Of a DNA stretch of 64,000 bases, positions 8,734 through 17,612 are shown piece by piece. This stretch comes from DATKNA01 sp963786765 (lineage in GTDB: Bacteria; Actinomycetota; Actinomycetes; Actinomycetales; Kineosporiaceae): NCBI GenBank assembly GCA_963786765.1, contig CAWBAJ010000009.1, positions 1-64,000 on the forward strand, in the 5' to 3' direction. Positions within the stretch are counted from its first letter, which is position 1. Each line of letters starts with the position of its first letter. A program made the position numbers and the translations under genes. Under the pieces are notes generated by a model. That model did not search any database and had not been told where the DNA came from. It was given only the letters and a program-made list of their open reading frames with translations.

Positions 8734-9911
8734 ACCGGCCAGGAGTACTCCTCGACCGCGACGGCACGATCATCGCCGACACCGGGTACGTCGGCTCCGT
8801 CGATCGGGTCGAGTTCCTCGACGGTGCCGTCGAGGCCATCGCCGCCCTGAACCGTGCCGGTCTACCGGTGGCCGTGGTGACGAACCAGGCGGGTGTGGCC
8901 AGGGGCTTCTACGGCATCGAGGACGTGCACCAGGTGCACAAGCACATGATCGAGGAGATGGCGCGTCACGGCGCTCACGTCGACCTGTGGCTGTTCTGCC
9001 CCTACCACCCCGACGGCATCGTGGAGTCCTTCGCGCGCTCCAGCGCGGACCGCAAGCCGGGGCCGGGGATGGCGCTGGCCGCCGCGGATGCCCTTGGCCT
9101 CGACCTCCCGTCGTCCTGGGTCGTGGGTGACAGCGCGAGCGACGTGGGGCTGGCACGAGCCGTCGGCGCGACGCCGCTGCACGTCGGGGCCGCGGCCTTC
9201 CCAGCGTCGGACATCATGTCGTTCCCCGATCTCGCCGCAGCGGCGGACCACATCCTGCGCCACCACGTGGGCGGCGTCCCGAGGCCCCGCCAGGCCTTCC
9301 CGTATCACCAGTACGCCGACGGCGGGTCGTTCGGCAGCGCCTACACGGACGAGCTCGCCCGGGCTCTCGGCGCGGTCGACATGCTGCAGGTCGCCAGAGC
9401 CGCCGAGGTGCTCTGCGACGCCTACGGGCGGGGCGCCTCGGTGTTCGCCTGCGGGAACGGCGGCTCGGCCTCGATCGCCAATCACCTCCAGTGCGACCAC
9501 GTCAAGGGCATCCGTAACGGCACGGACCTGCGGACCCGCGCGCTCAGTCTCAGCACCAACATCGAGCTGTTCAGTGCGATCGCGAACGATCTGGGCTACG
9601 ACAACGTGTTCGAGTACCAGCTCGAGTCGCTCGCGCAGCCCGGGGACGTGCTCCTCGCTGTCTCGTCCTCCGGGCGGTCCCCGAACATCGTGCGGGCGCT
9701 GGAGTGGGCGAATCGCAACGCCGTCGAGACCGTCGCGTTCACCGGGTTCTCCGGCGGTGCCGCCAAGGAGCTCGCGTCGGTCTCCGTGCACGTCCCGTCG
9801 GGCAACTACGGGGTTGTCGAGGACGCGCACCAGGCACTGATGCATCTGCTCGCCCAGTACGTCCGGCAGTCGAGGATGACGCCCGCCGACGTCGCCACCC
9901 ACGTCTTCTGA
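8730..9911 (+). CDS. GmhB-GmhA fusion: heptose bisphosphate phosphatase plus sedoheptulose-7-phosphate isomerase
   Basis: Two enzymes of one pathway are fused in a 393-residue protein. Residues 1-185 are a HAD phosphatase like GmhB: LLDRDGTI with the nucleophile Asp9 and Asp11, VVTNQAGVARG, DRKPGPGM and VVGDSASDV. It keeps the CPYHP half of the GmhB zinc site, but SAD stands where CxC is usual. Residues about 195-393 are a SIS-domain isomerase like GmhA, with FACGNGGSASIANHL and LLAVSSSGRSPN. GmhA converts sedoheptulose 7-phosphate to heptose 7-phosphate, and GmhB removes the 7-phosphate after kinase action, so the fusion joins steps 1 and 3. HddC-like and HddA-like genes follow nearby, which supports GDP-heptose synthesis. 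GTG 8730 overlaps the upstream stop; AGGAGG lies nine bases before it. Confidence 0.85.
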   Translation: MNRPGVLLDRDGTIIADTGYVGSVDRVEFLDGAVEAIAALNRAGLPVAVVTNQAGVARGFYGIEDVHQVHKHMIEEMARHGAHVDLWLFCPYHPDGIVESFARSSADRKPGPGMALAAADALGLDLPSSWVVGDSASDVGLARAVGATPLHVGAAAFPASDIMSFPDLAAAADHILRHHVGGVPRPRQAFPYHQYADGGSFGSAYTDELARALGAVDMLQVARAAEVLCDAYGRGASVFACGNGGSASIANHLQCDHVKGIRNGTDLRTRALSLSTNIELFSAIANDLGYDNVFEYQLESLAQPGDVLLAVSSSGRSPNIVRALEWANRNAVETVAFTGFSGGAAKELASVSVHVPSGNYGVVEDAHQALMHLLAQYVRQSRMTPADVATHVF

Positions 9912-9920
9912 GGGGGATTC

Positions 9921-11078
9921 ATGCGCGTCGCCATCAACCTGCTCACGGACGATCCGGCGAATCCGTCCGGCGCCCACTGGTTCTGGACCCGCGTCATCCC
10001 GGAGATGGCCGGCCACCTGAGCGACGGCGAGGAGTTCCACCTGCTCGTCAGCCCGAAGTCGCGGCACATGCACACCGGCTACGGGGACCGGGTCCGGTAC
10101 CTCACCTTCCCGTGGTCGAACGAGAGCCCACCCAAGCGGACTCTGACAGAGCACCTCTACGCTCCCGTGCGCCTCCCCCTGGCCCGCATCGACGTCCTGT
10201 CGACCCTGATGGCTCCGATCGTCCGCGCCGCTCCTGGCCTCGTCGCGCACTTCAAGACGATGCACGCCTTCACCGCACCGGAGGCGGTCCGGCCGGCGGC
10301 GAGGCTCTACCGGCGGATGAGCTACCCCCGGACGGCAAAGGTCGCTGACGCGATCGTCATCAACTCCGAGAGCTTGCGTTCGGAGGTCATGCACTACCTC
10401 GACGTCGACCCCGCCAAGCTGCGCCTCATCCCGGAGGCCGTCGACCATGATCTCTTCCGCCCCGGCGACGCCGAAGGGGCACGGCACCACGTGCGGAGCC
10501 GCTACGGGGTGACGAAGCCTTTCGTCCTGTTCGTCTCGTCCCTGTGGCCCTACAAGAACTGCGATGGGCTGCTGCGGGCCTTCGCGGCCGCCAAGGCAGA
10601 TCTGGGGGACTGCCAGCTCGTCGTCGTCGGGCCCGGCCGGGACGTCGAGTACGTGGCGACGCTGCACGCGCTCGCGGACCAGCTGGGCATCGGCGAGGAC
10701 GTCGTCTGGGTGGGCGGCGTGCCCCTGGAGGAGACCGTGGACTTCTACCGGTGCGCGGACGTCTTCGTGTACCCGTCCTTCAACGAGACCTTCGGCCTGC
10801 CGATCCTGGAGGCGATGGCGACTGGGTGCCCCGTCGTCACGTCGGACACGAGCGCGATGCCGGAGACGGCGGGCGGCTGCGCGCTGCTCGCCGATCCGCA
10901 CGACCCCGGATCCCTGGCCGACGCGATCGTCAAGGCCTGCGGCCCTGAGGGCGACCTGCTCCGGGTGGCCGGCCCGGAACGGGCCGCCGAGTTCACCTGG
11001 GCGGCCACCGCAGAGCGCACGCTCGAGGTGTACCGCGAGGTCCACGCGCTCCACCGCGGAAGGAGGGGACGGCGATGA
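9921..11078 (+). CDS. GT4-type glycosyltransferase
   Basis: The 385-residue protein has a GT-B fold. The N-terminal acceptor domain is about residues 1-185. The C-terminal donor domain begins near PFVLFVSSLWPYKN, followed by LVVVGPGRDVEYV and the EX7E-like region FNETFGLPILEAMATGCPVV, typical of GT4 enzymes using NDP-sugars with retention. It lies directly after the GmhB-GmhA fusion and just before an epimerase, so a heptose or derived sugar donor is plausible but not shown. ATG 9921 is preceded by GAGGGGG. Its stop overlaps the next start. Confidence 0.83.
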   Translation: MRVAINLLTDDPANPSGAHWFWTRVIPEMAGHLSDGEEFHLLVSPKSRHMHTGYGDRVRYLTFPWSNESPPKRTLTEHLYAPVRLPLARIDVLSTLMAPIVRAAPGLVAHFKTMHAFTAPEAVRPAARLYRRMSYPRTAKVADAIVINSESLRSEVMHYLDVDPAKLRLIPEAVDHDLFRPGDAEGARHHVRSRYGVTKPFVLFVSSLWPYKNCDGLLRAFAAAKADLGDCQLVVVGPGRDVEYVATLHALADQLGIGEDVVWVGGVPLEETVDFYRCADVFVYPSFNETFGLPILEAMATGCPVVTSDTSAMPETAGGCALLADPHDPGSLADAIVKACGPEGDLLRVAGPERAAEFTWAATAERTLEVYREVHALHRGRRGRR

Positions 11079-12187
11079 GGGTCCTCGTCACCGGCGGAGC
11101 GGGCTTCATCGGATCGCACACCTGCGACAGGCTCGTCCAGCTCGGGCACGACGTCGTCGTCCTCGACGCGCTCACGGCTCCCGTGCACCGGGACGGCCGG
11201 CCCAACCACCTGACTCCCGGAGCCGAACTGTACGTCGGCGACGTACGGAACCGGGAGTTGCTGGCCAACCTCCTGCGCCGCGTCGACGCCGTCGTCCACC
11301 TGGCCGCCTACCAGGACTACCTGCCGGACTTCGCCCGCTTCACCGACGTCAACGTGACGTCGACGGCGCTGATCTACGAGATCGCCGTCGCCGAGCGGCT
11401 CGAGCTCAGCCGCATCGTCGTGGCCTCCTCCCAGTCGGCGATGGGGGAGGGCCTGTACACCTGCGCGGAGCACGGGGAGCAGACCCCCGACATCCGCACC
11501 GAGGAGGCGCTGCAGGCGGGCCGCTGGGACCTGGCGTGCCCCGTCTGCGACGGCCCGCTGGAGCTCCAGCGGACGCCTGAGCGGATCTCCAACCCGCAGA
11601 ACCCGTACGGGATGTCGAAGTACGCCGAGGAGATGATCGCGCTCAACCTCGGCAAGCGGTACGGGCTGCCCACCGTCGCGCTGCGGTACAGCATCGTCCA
11701 GGGGCCTAGACAGTCCGTTTACAACGCCTACTCCGGGGCGTGCCGGATCTTCAACCTCCACTACCTGCTCGGCGGGGGCCCCACCCTCTACGAGGACGGC
11801 CAGGCGATCCGCGACTACGTCAACATCCACGACGTCGTCGACGCCAACGTGCTCGTGCTCACGGATGAGCGCGCGTCCGGGCACGTCTTCAACGTCGGCG
11901 GCGGAACGCCCTACACGACCCAGGAGTTCGCGGAGGTCGTCCGCCGGCAGTACGGATCGCGGCTCCCGGCAAGGATCGCGGTGAGTACCGGTTCGGGGAC
12001 ACCCGCCACATCTGCTCGGACATCGACGCCCTCAAGCAGCTCGGCTGGGTGCCGACGCGCACGCCGGCGGACTCCGTCGCCGAGTACGCCGAGTGGCTCC
12101 GGGGGATGCCCGGCCTCGGGCGACGTGCTCGCCGAGGCGGACGCGAAGATGCGCGCGCTCGGCGTCGTCCGGAAGGCTCACGCATGA
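11075..12187 (+). CDS. NAD-dependent sugar-nucleotide 4-epimerase, WbiB-like with metal-ribbon insertion (two indels)
   Basis: About 370 residues, extended SDR fold: VTGGAGFIGSH at the N-terminus, a serine in VVASSQSAMGEG and the catalytic pair in NPYGMSKYAEE. Between them is an insertion with TCAEHG and CPVCDGPLEL. As I recall, the same cysteine-rich insertion occurs in dTDP-L-rhamnose 4-epimerase (WbiB)-like proteins and probably binds a metal. The frame breaks near 11983, where a G is missing in ATCGCGGTGAG (restoring it gives RIAGEYRFGDTRH), and returns near 12118, where a G is extra in CTCGGGCGAC. Both ends are in the same frame, so this is one gene with two sequence errors or a very recent lesion. 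ATG 11075 overlaps the upstream stop. Confidence 0.75.
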   Translation: MRVLVTGGAGFIGSHTCDRLVQLGHDVVVLDALTAPVHRDGRPNHLTPGAELYVGDVRNRELLANLLRRVDAVVHLAAYQDYLPDFARFTDVNVTSTALIYEIAVAERLELSRIVVASSQSAMGEGLYTCAEHGEQTPDIRTEEALQAGRWDLACPVCDGPLELQRTPERISNPQNPYGMSKYAEEMIALNLGKRYGLPTVALRYSIVQGPRQSVYNAYSGACRIFNLHYLLGGGPTLYEDGQAIRDYVNIHDVVDANVLVLTDERASGHVFNVGGGTPYTTQEFAEVVRRQYGSRLPARIAVSTGSGTPATSARTSTPSSSSAGCRRARRRTPSPSTPSGSGGCPASGDVLAEADAKMRALGVVRKAHA

Positions 12188-12885
12188 AGGCCTTCCTGCT
12201 GGCGGCCGGCCTCGGGACACGGCTGCGCCCGCTGACGGACACCACGCCGAAGTGCCTGGTCGAGGTCGGCGGCCGGCCGATGCTCGACATCTGGCTCGAC
12301 GCGCTCGCCACCGCAGGCGTCGACGAGGTGCTCGTGAACACGCACCACTTGGCCGGCTCGGTCGAAGGCCACGTCGCCGCCCGGTCCGCGCCCCCGAGGG
12401 TGCGGTTGACGCACGAGCAGGTGCTGCTGGGAAGTGCCGGCACCCTGCTCGCCAACCGGGACTTCGTCGACGGCGAGGAGATGTTCCTGGTCGTCTACGC
12501 CGACAACCTCACCGACTTCGACCTCTCCCTGCTCGTGGACGCCCACGGGGAGGGCGGGCTGGTCGCGACCCTGTCGGTGTTCCGGGCCCCGAGACCGTCC
12601 GAGTGCGGGATCGTCGACGTCCGGGACGGCCGTGTCGTCGGATTCGTGGAGAAGCCGGCGAACCCACCGGGCGACCTCGCCAATGCGGGGATGTACGCCT
12701 TCTCGCCGCAGGTCTTCGACGAGATCCGAGGGCCCCTGCCCCTGGACATCGGCTTCGACCTGCTGCCCAGGCTCGTGGGCCGGTCGGGAGTGGTGGCGAT
12801 CGACGACAGCTTCTTCGCGGACATCGGCACACCCGCAGCACTCGAGCGAGCGCGCTCCGTCTGGGCGGGGGGTACGGCGGCGTGA
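12184..12885 (+). CDS. HddC-like heptose-1-phosphate nucleotidyltransferase
   Basis: The 233-residue protein is a sugar-1-phosphate nucleotidyltransferase (NTP_transferase fold). The signature AFLLAAGLGTRLRPLTD is followed by KCLVEVGGRPML, the metal-binding aspartate in VVYADNLTDFD and the late motif FFADIGTP. It lacks the C-terminal left-handed helix domain of long guanylyltransferases, and its length agrees with HddC. HddC joins D-glycero-alpha-D-manno-heptose 1-phosphate to GMP. The assignment to heptose rests on the adjacent HddA-like kinase and GmhB-GmhA fusion; from sequence alone it could equally act on mannose or glucose 1-phosphate. Start and stop both overlap neighbours. Confidence 0.75.
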   Translation: MKAFLLAAGLGTRLRPLTDTTPKCLVEVGGRPMLDIWLDALATAGVDEVLVNTHHLAGSVEGHVAARSAPPRVRLTHEQVLLGSAGTLLANRDFVDGEEMFLVVYADNLTDFDLSLLVDAHGEGGLVATLSVFRAPRPSECGIVDVRDGRVVGFVEKPANPPGDLANAGMYAFSPQVFDEIRGPLPLDIGFDLLPRLVGRSGVVAIDDSFFADIGTPAALERARSVWAGGTAA

Positions 12886-13872
12886 TCATCACCCAGACCC
12901 CTCTGCGCATAGGGCTCGTCGGCGGGGGAACGGACCTCCCCGACTACTACCGGGAGCACGGCGGCCGGGTGCTGAACGCGGCCATCGACAAGTACGTCTA
13001 CGTCGTCGTCAAGCAACGCTTCGACGACGACATCTACGTGAACTACTCGCAGAAGGAGATCGTCTCGCGGGTCGAGGACCTCCAGCACGAGCTCGTCCGC
13101 GAGGCGCTGCACATGACCGGCATCCGCGGTGGCGTGGAGATCACCACGTTGGCGGACATCCCCTCGGCGGGCTCCGGCCTCGGCTCGTCGTCCGCCGTGA
13201 CCGTGGGCCTGCTGCAGGCCCTCTTCGCGTACCAGGGGAGGCAACTGACCGCCGAGGAGCTGGCCGACCGCGCGTGCGCGATCGAGATCGACCGCTGCCG
13301 CAAACCGATCGGCAAGCAGGACCAGTACGCGGCCGCCTATGGCGGAGTCTGCGACATCCGGTTCGGGCCGGGCGACCGCGTCACCGTCGACCAGCTCGCG
13401 CTCACTCCGCAGGTGCGCCGGCAGGTGCAGGACGAGCTGCTCCTGTTCTTCACCGGGATCACGCGCAGCGCGAACACCATCCTCGGCGAGCAGACGGCGA
13501 ACATCGCCGACCGGCTCCCCCAGCTGAACCTGCTGCGTGATCTCGCCGGGGAGGCGGCGAGGGGGCTGCGGGAGGGTGACGTCGACGCCCTCGGCATCGC
13601 ACTCAACAAGAGCTGGACGGCCAAGCGCGAGCTCGCGTCCGGTGTTTCGAACTCCGCGATCGACGAGGCGGTGGAGGCGGCCCTGGACGCCGGCGCAACC
13701 GGAGCCAAGGTGACCGGCGCGGGCGGTGGCGGCTTCCTGCTCGTCGTCTGCCCCCTCGAGCACCAGCGGCGCGTGCGCGAGCGGCTCGCTGCTCATGCGG
13801 GAGCTCCCCATCAAGATCGACCCGTTCGGCTCGCGGGTGACCCTCAACGTTCACCACGACATCTGGAGCTGA
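12882..13872 (+). CDS. HddA-like D-glycero-D-manno-heptose 7-phosphate kinase, GHMP family (one indel)
   Basis: A GHMP kinase of about 329 residues. TPLRIGLVGGGTDLPDYY at the N-terminus is the HddA/GHMP motif 1, PSAGSGLGSSSAVTVG is the ATP loop, and KVTGAGGGGFLLVV is motif 3. HddA phosphorylates C1 of D-glycero-D-manno-heptose 7-phosphate, the step between GmhA and GmhB. Near 13797 one extra base breaks the frame. The true C-terminus, MRELPIKIDPFGSRVTLNVH, continues in the next frame to TGA 13870-13872. GTG 12882 overlaps the upstream stop. With the fusion at 8730 and the gene at 12184 this completes the GDP-heptose set. Confidence 0.82.
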
Positions 13873-13876
13873 GGCC

Positions 13877-14884
13877 ATGTCGTCCGACACCCGTCCCGGG
13901 CTCGACCCGCGACGGCTGGTCCGGCTGATGCGCGAGGCCGTGGACCGTTGCGACCTCGACCTGCAGGGGCTCACTGTTCTGACCGAGGCGGCGAGCGGCG
14001 CCTACGTCGTGACCCCTGTCCTCGCAGCGATGGCAGGTGCGGACGTCGTGGCGGTCGCGGCCGGGAACGCCTACTCCTCCGCCGAGCAGATCCAGCAGCT
14101 GACGCTCCGCGTCGCGGGCCTGGCGGACGTCCGGGGCCGGATCGAGCTCGTCGACCGCAAGGACCCCGCTCTGGTGGGGGCAGCAGACATCGTCACGAAC
14201 AGCGGACAGGTGCGTCCCATCGACGCGGAGACCGTCAGCAGCATGAAGCCGTCCGCCGTGGTCCCGCTGATGTACGAGAGCTGGGAGTACCGGCCGGCCG
14301 ACCTCGACCTGGAGGCGTGCAGGAGCCGGGGGATCCTCGTCGCTGGGACCAACGAGCGGCATCCCGCCGTCGACGTCTTCTCCTTCCTGGGCCAGATGGC
14401 GCTGATGCAGTTGCACGACGCGGGCATACCGGTGCGGGGGAGCAAGGTGCTCGTCCTCTGCGACAACGACTTCTCATCGTTCATCGTCGACGACCTGGTG
14501 CGTGCCGGGGCCGACGTCGTGCACCAACAGTCCCTCGCGCCCGGCGCGATCCCTGCCGGTTGCGACGCGGTCCTGCTGGCCCTGCAGCCCCGGGAGCGTC
14601 CGGTGCTCGACGCGGACGCCGCCCGCCTGCTGACCGAGCGGGCGCCCGGCGCCGTCCTCGTGCAGTACTGGGGCGACGCGGACCGGGACGCCCTGGCGGC
14701 CGCCGCTGTGCCGGTCTGGCCTCCGCAGGCCCCGGCCCCCGGTCACATGGGCGTCCTGCCGTCCGCCGTCGGGCCCGAGCCGATCGTCCGCCTCCAGTCC
14801 GGAGGGTTGAAGGTGGGTCAGGTGCTGGCCCGCGGGCTGGACGGGGCGTCGGCGGACGACCTCGCCTTCGTGCAGATCCTGTGA
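13877..14884 (+). CDS. Unrecognised two-lobed Rossmann-like protein in the heptose cassette
   Basis: I do not recognise this 335-residue protein. It looks like two alternating alpha/beta lobes. The first (about residues 30-110) starts LTVLTEAASGAYVVTPVL and has strands VVAVA and IVTNS. The second (about 165-270) starts SKVLVLCDNDFSSFIVDDL and resembles the NAD lobe of 2-hydroxyacid dehydrogenase or S-adenosylhomocysteinase folds. Neither lobe has the GxGxxG turn, so ordinary NAD binding is doubtful. TNERHPAVDVFSFLGQMAL sits between the lobes. There is no signal peptide or membrane span. It is four bases downstream of the HddA-like gene and 26 bases upstream of the formyltransferase, so a role in sugar-nucleotide conversion is likely but undefined. 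Confidence 0.6.
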   Translation: MSSDTRPGLDPRRLVRLMREAVDRCDLDLQGLTVLTEAASGAYVVTPVLAAMAGADVVAVAAGNAYSSAEQIQQLTLRVAGLADVRGRIELVDRKDPALVGAADIVTNSGQVRPIDAETVSSMKPSAVVPLMYESWEYRPADLDLEACRSRGILVAGTNERHPAVDVFSFLGQMALMQLHDAGIPVRGSKVLVLCDNDFSSFIVDDLVRAGADVVHQQSLAPGAIPAGCDAVLLALQPRERPVLDADAARLLTERAPGAVLVQYWGDADRDALAAAAVPVWPPQAPAPGHMGVLPSAVGPEPIVRLQSGGLKVGQVLARGLDGASADDLAFVQIL

Positions 14885-14910
14885 GCAGTTCACGTCTTCA
14901 GGAGGGCGGG

Positions 14911-15900
14911 ATGCCACGCGTGCTGCTGCTCGGGCTGGGACCGACCGCCCTGACCGCGCTCGAGTCGCTGGCAGAGAGGTTCGAGGTCACCGGCGTCGTC
15001 CGCGCGTGCCCGCCTCCGGGAGGGCGGGACGACGTCGTCGAGCGTGCTCGTGCCCTCGGCGTTCCGGTGTTCCCAGACGTGGCGCCCGACGCCGTGGAGC
15101 GCCTCGTCCTCGACAGCGCCGTCGATTGCGTCGTGGTCTCCTCCTACGACCGCATCCTGCCGGGTCGCGTCCTGGCACGCTGCCCGTTCATGAACGTGCA
15201 CTACGCGCCCCTTCCCGAATACCGGGGGCGCGCGAACGTGAACTGGGCGATCCTCAACGGCGAACCGGAAACCGCCATGACCGTGCACGTCATGGCGCCG
15301 GGCCTGGACGCGGGCAACATCCTGTTCCAGCAACGGGTGCCTATCGCCTCGGACGACACGGTCGGGGACCTCTACGCCAAGCTCAACGCGGTTCAACGTC
15401 ACGTGCTCGCAGAAGCGGTCGCCGCCCATCTGTCGGGCTACCAGGGCGAACCGCAGGACGAGGATGCGGCCACGTACGGATGCACCCGGGTCCCCGACGA
15501 CGGCGAGATCGACTGGGCGGCCCCGACCGAGCATGTCTATGCGTTGATCCGTGCGCTCGCCGCCCCGTATCCCGGGGCGCACACCTATCTGGAGGGACGG
15601 CGCCTGCGGATCCTGCGGGCCCGGCCCCTGCAGGACCCGCCACGTTATGTCGGCCGCGTTCCGGGGCGCGTCGTGGCCCGCTCGTCACGGAACGGATACG
15701 TCGACATACTGACCGGCGACGGCGTGCTGAGGATCAGCGAGGTGGCCGACGGTGCGGAATGTCTTCCCGCCTCGACCGTCATCACCTCGACGCGGCAGAC
15801 ATTGGGGCTGCGCGCGGCCGACCTTCTCGCCCGGATCGAGTCGCTGGAAAGCCGGCTCCGTTCACTGGACGGTTGGTCGGCCGATCCGCGACCGGGATAG
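14911..15900 (+). CDS. Sugar N-formyltransferase-like protein (methionyl-tRNA formyltransferase fold)
   Basis: The 329-residue protein has a formyl_trans_N domain. The catalytic triad of the family is in place and correctly spaced: Asn95 and His97 in FMNVHYAPLPEYRG and Asp133 in APGLDAGNIL. The Asn-to-Asp distance of 38 equals that in methionyl-tRNA formyltransferase. It should use N10-formyltetrahydrofolate. In a polysaccharide locus with two sugar aminotransferases the likely substrate is a 3- or 4-amino sugar nucleotide, as for the known sugar formyltransferases; a housekeeping fmt is less likely, because def, priA and rsmB are absent. A C-terminal beta domain (about 225-315) precedes a short coiled tail. 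ATG 14911 follows AGGAGGGCGGG. Confidence 0.75.
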   Translation: MPRVLLLGLGPTALTALESLAERFEVTGVVRACPPPGGRDDVVERARALGVPVFPDVAPDAVERLVLDSAVDCVVVSSYDRILPGRVLARCPFMNVHYAPLPEYRGRANVNWAILNGEPETAMTVHVMAPGLDAGNILFQQRVPIASDDTVGDLYAKLNAVQRHVLAEAVAAHLSGYQGEPQDEDAATYGCTRVPDDGEIDWAAPTEHVYALIRALAAPYPGAHTYLEGRRLRILRARPLQDPPRYVGRVPGRVVARSSRNGYVDILTGDGVLRISEVADGAECLPASTVITSTRQTLGLRAADLLARIESLESRLRSLDGWSADPRPG

Positions 15901-15957
15901 GGAAAGGGGACGGAACCGACGCCGTATCACCTGGCGAAGGGCCGCGCTCTCCTTTGC

Positions 15958-17610
15958 GTGAGGCAGCTGGCAGCGGCACCGGATGCCCTCCTGCGACGGA
16001 GGGTGCTCCTGGTTCCCGGCACGCCCGTGGTGGCGATGACGGTCCAGGAGACGACGGGCCTGCCGCTGCAGCAGCAGGCCCTCGAGTCGCAGGCGCCCGA
16101 CGGGGGTCACGAGGCCGCGCTGGGCAGGCGGGTCCGGACCGGAGCGCTGTGGAACGCCGCGAGCAACGTGCTCCTGCGCCTGGGCAACATCCTTGTCCTC
16201 GCCGTGGTGGCCCGCATCGTGTCCCCGACGGAGCTGGGGATCTTCGCGCTCGCTGCCGCGCTCCAGATCCTCGTGGGTGACCTGGCGGTCCTCGGAGTCG
16301 CCTCGGCGGTCGCCCGAGCAGATCTCGACGCGGACGAGATCGGCCCCACGGTCGTCACCATCTCCGTGGTCAGCGGCCTGCTGCTGTCCTCGGTCATGGC
16401 GATCTGGGCAGCGCCCCTGGCGTCGTTGCTCGGGGCTCCGGCCGCGGCCGACGCGATCCGGATCCTCGCCGTCTGCGTCGCTCTCACGGGGGCGCTCGCC
16501 GTGCCGACGGCGCAACTGCAACGGGAGTTCCGGCAGGACGTGCTCTTCCGTTCGAATGTCGTGGCCCTGGTTCCGAGCAGCGCCGCTCTGATCGTTCTGG
16601 CCGCCGCCGGTGACGGCTCCGTCGCGTTCGCATGGTCCCGGGTCGTCGGTCTGGTCGTCACCGGTTACGTCCTGCTCCGGAGCCTGAGCACGCACTACTG
16701 GCCCGGGCTCGAACCCCGCTACCTCCGCCCGCTGATCCGGTTCGGGTTCCCTCTCGCGATGGCGAACGTCCTGAGCCAGATCCTCCTCAACATCGACTAC
16801 GTCTTCGTGGGTCGGCTGATGTCGGCGGCCGACGTCGGGCTGTACATGCTGGCGTTCCAGATCTGCACCTGGCCGACCGCCTTGATGGGAACAGTGCTGA
16901 ACAGCATCGTGCTGCCGGCGTTCTCGACACTCCGCCGGGACGGCGGGGATCTCGGCGAGGCCTTGTCGTATGCGGTTCGCACGGTGGCTCTCATCGCCTG
17001 CCCGATCGCGGCTTTCACGTGTGCGTTCGCCACTCCTCTGATCACGACCGTCTACGGCGAGAAATGGGCCGCGGCCGGGCCGGTCCTGTCGGTCCTCGCC
17101 CTGTACGGAATGGTCTTCGTCCTCGGACTCCTCTTCGCCAACGTCCTTATTTCGACCGGAAGAACCGGCGTGCTGTTCGCGGTGCAGATCGCCGCCCTCG
17201 TCGCCCTCCTTCCGGCTCTCGCCGTGGGAGTGAACCTCCGGGGGCTCGTCGGCGCCGGGATCGCGCACATCGTGGTCATCTCCGTCGTGACGTTGCCGGC
17301 GTACCTGGTCGCCGTCAGGAGGGCCACAGGCGTCCGTGCCCGGCGCCTCGCCAGGGCACTCGTCCGGCCGCTGGCAGCCGCCCTCGTGGCTGTGGCAGCC
17401 GCGCGGCTGGCCGCGGTCGCTGTCGGACCCGACGCCGCCAAGCTTGCGATCGGGGGGCTCACGGCTGGAGTCGTCTACGCCCTCCTCACGGCGCCGCTGT
17501 TGTTGCACCTTCTTCCGGCCCAGGCCGCATGGACGCTCCGCAGGATCGCGGCCGTCCGCCGGCTCGCGCCACTGCCCCCGCGTCACCTGCTGCAGGACGA
17601 ACAGGAGTGA
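15958..17610 (+). CDS. Wzx-type flippase / polysaccharide export membrane protein
   Basis: Up to 550 residues, with about twelve to fourteen hydrophobic spans. The pattern is that of the polysaccharide synthesis/MATE-like flippases (Polysacc_synt): GALWNAASNVLLRLGN at the first helix, then RFGFPLAMANVLSQIL and NIDYVFVGRLMSAADVGLY in the middle. Such proteins move undecaprenyl-linked repeat units across the membrane. The start is uncertain: GTG 15958 gives the longest form, while ATG 16036, 26 codons later, gives 524 residues and a more usual N-terminus; neither has a strong ribosome binding site. It lies 57 bases after the formyltransferase. Confidence 0.78.
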   Translation: MRQLAAAPDALLRRRVLLVPGTPVVAMTVQETTGLPLQQQALESQAPDGGHEAALGRRVRTGALWNAASNVLLRLGNILVLAVVARIVSPTELGIFALAAALQILVGDLAVLGVASAVARADLDADEIGPTVVTISVVSGLLLSSVMAIWAAPLASLLGAPAAADAIRILAVCVALTGALAVPTAQLQREFRQDVLFRSNVVALVPSSAALIVLAAAGDGSVAFAWSRVVGLVVTGYVLLRSLSTHYWPGLEPRYLRPLIRFGFPLAMANVLSQILLNIDYVFVGRLMSAADVGLYMLAFQICTWPTALMGTVLNSIVLPAFSTLRRDGGDLGEALSYAVRTVALIACPIAAFTCAFATPLITTVYGEKWAAAGPVLSVLALYGMVFVLGLLFANVLISTGRTGVLFAVQIAALVALLPALAVGVNLRGLVGAGIAHIVVISVVTLPAYLVAVRRATGVRARRLARALVRPLAAALVAVAAARLAAVAVGPDAAKLAIGGLTAGVVYALLTAPLLLHLLPAQAAWTLRRIAAVRRLAPLPPRHLLQDEQE

Positions 17611-17612
17611 GC

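Noticed and set aside
8862..11054. A 730-codon minus-strand frame
   Set aside because: It lies wholly opposite the GmhB-GmhA and GT4 genes, is Arg/His/Asp-rich with no family motif, and is an antisense shadow typical of GC-rich DNA.
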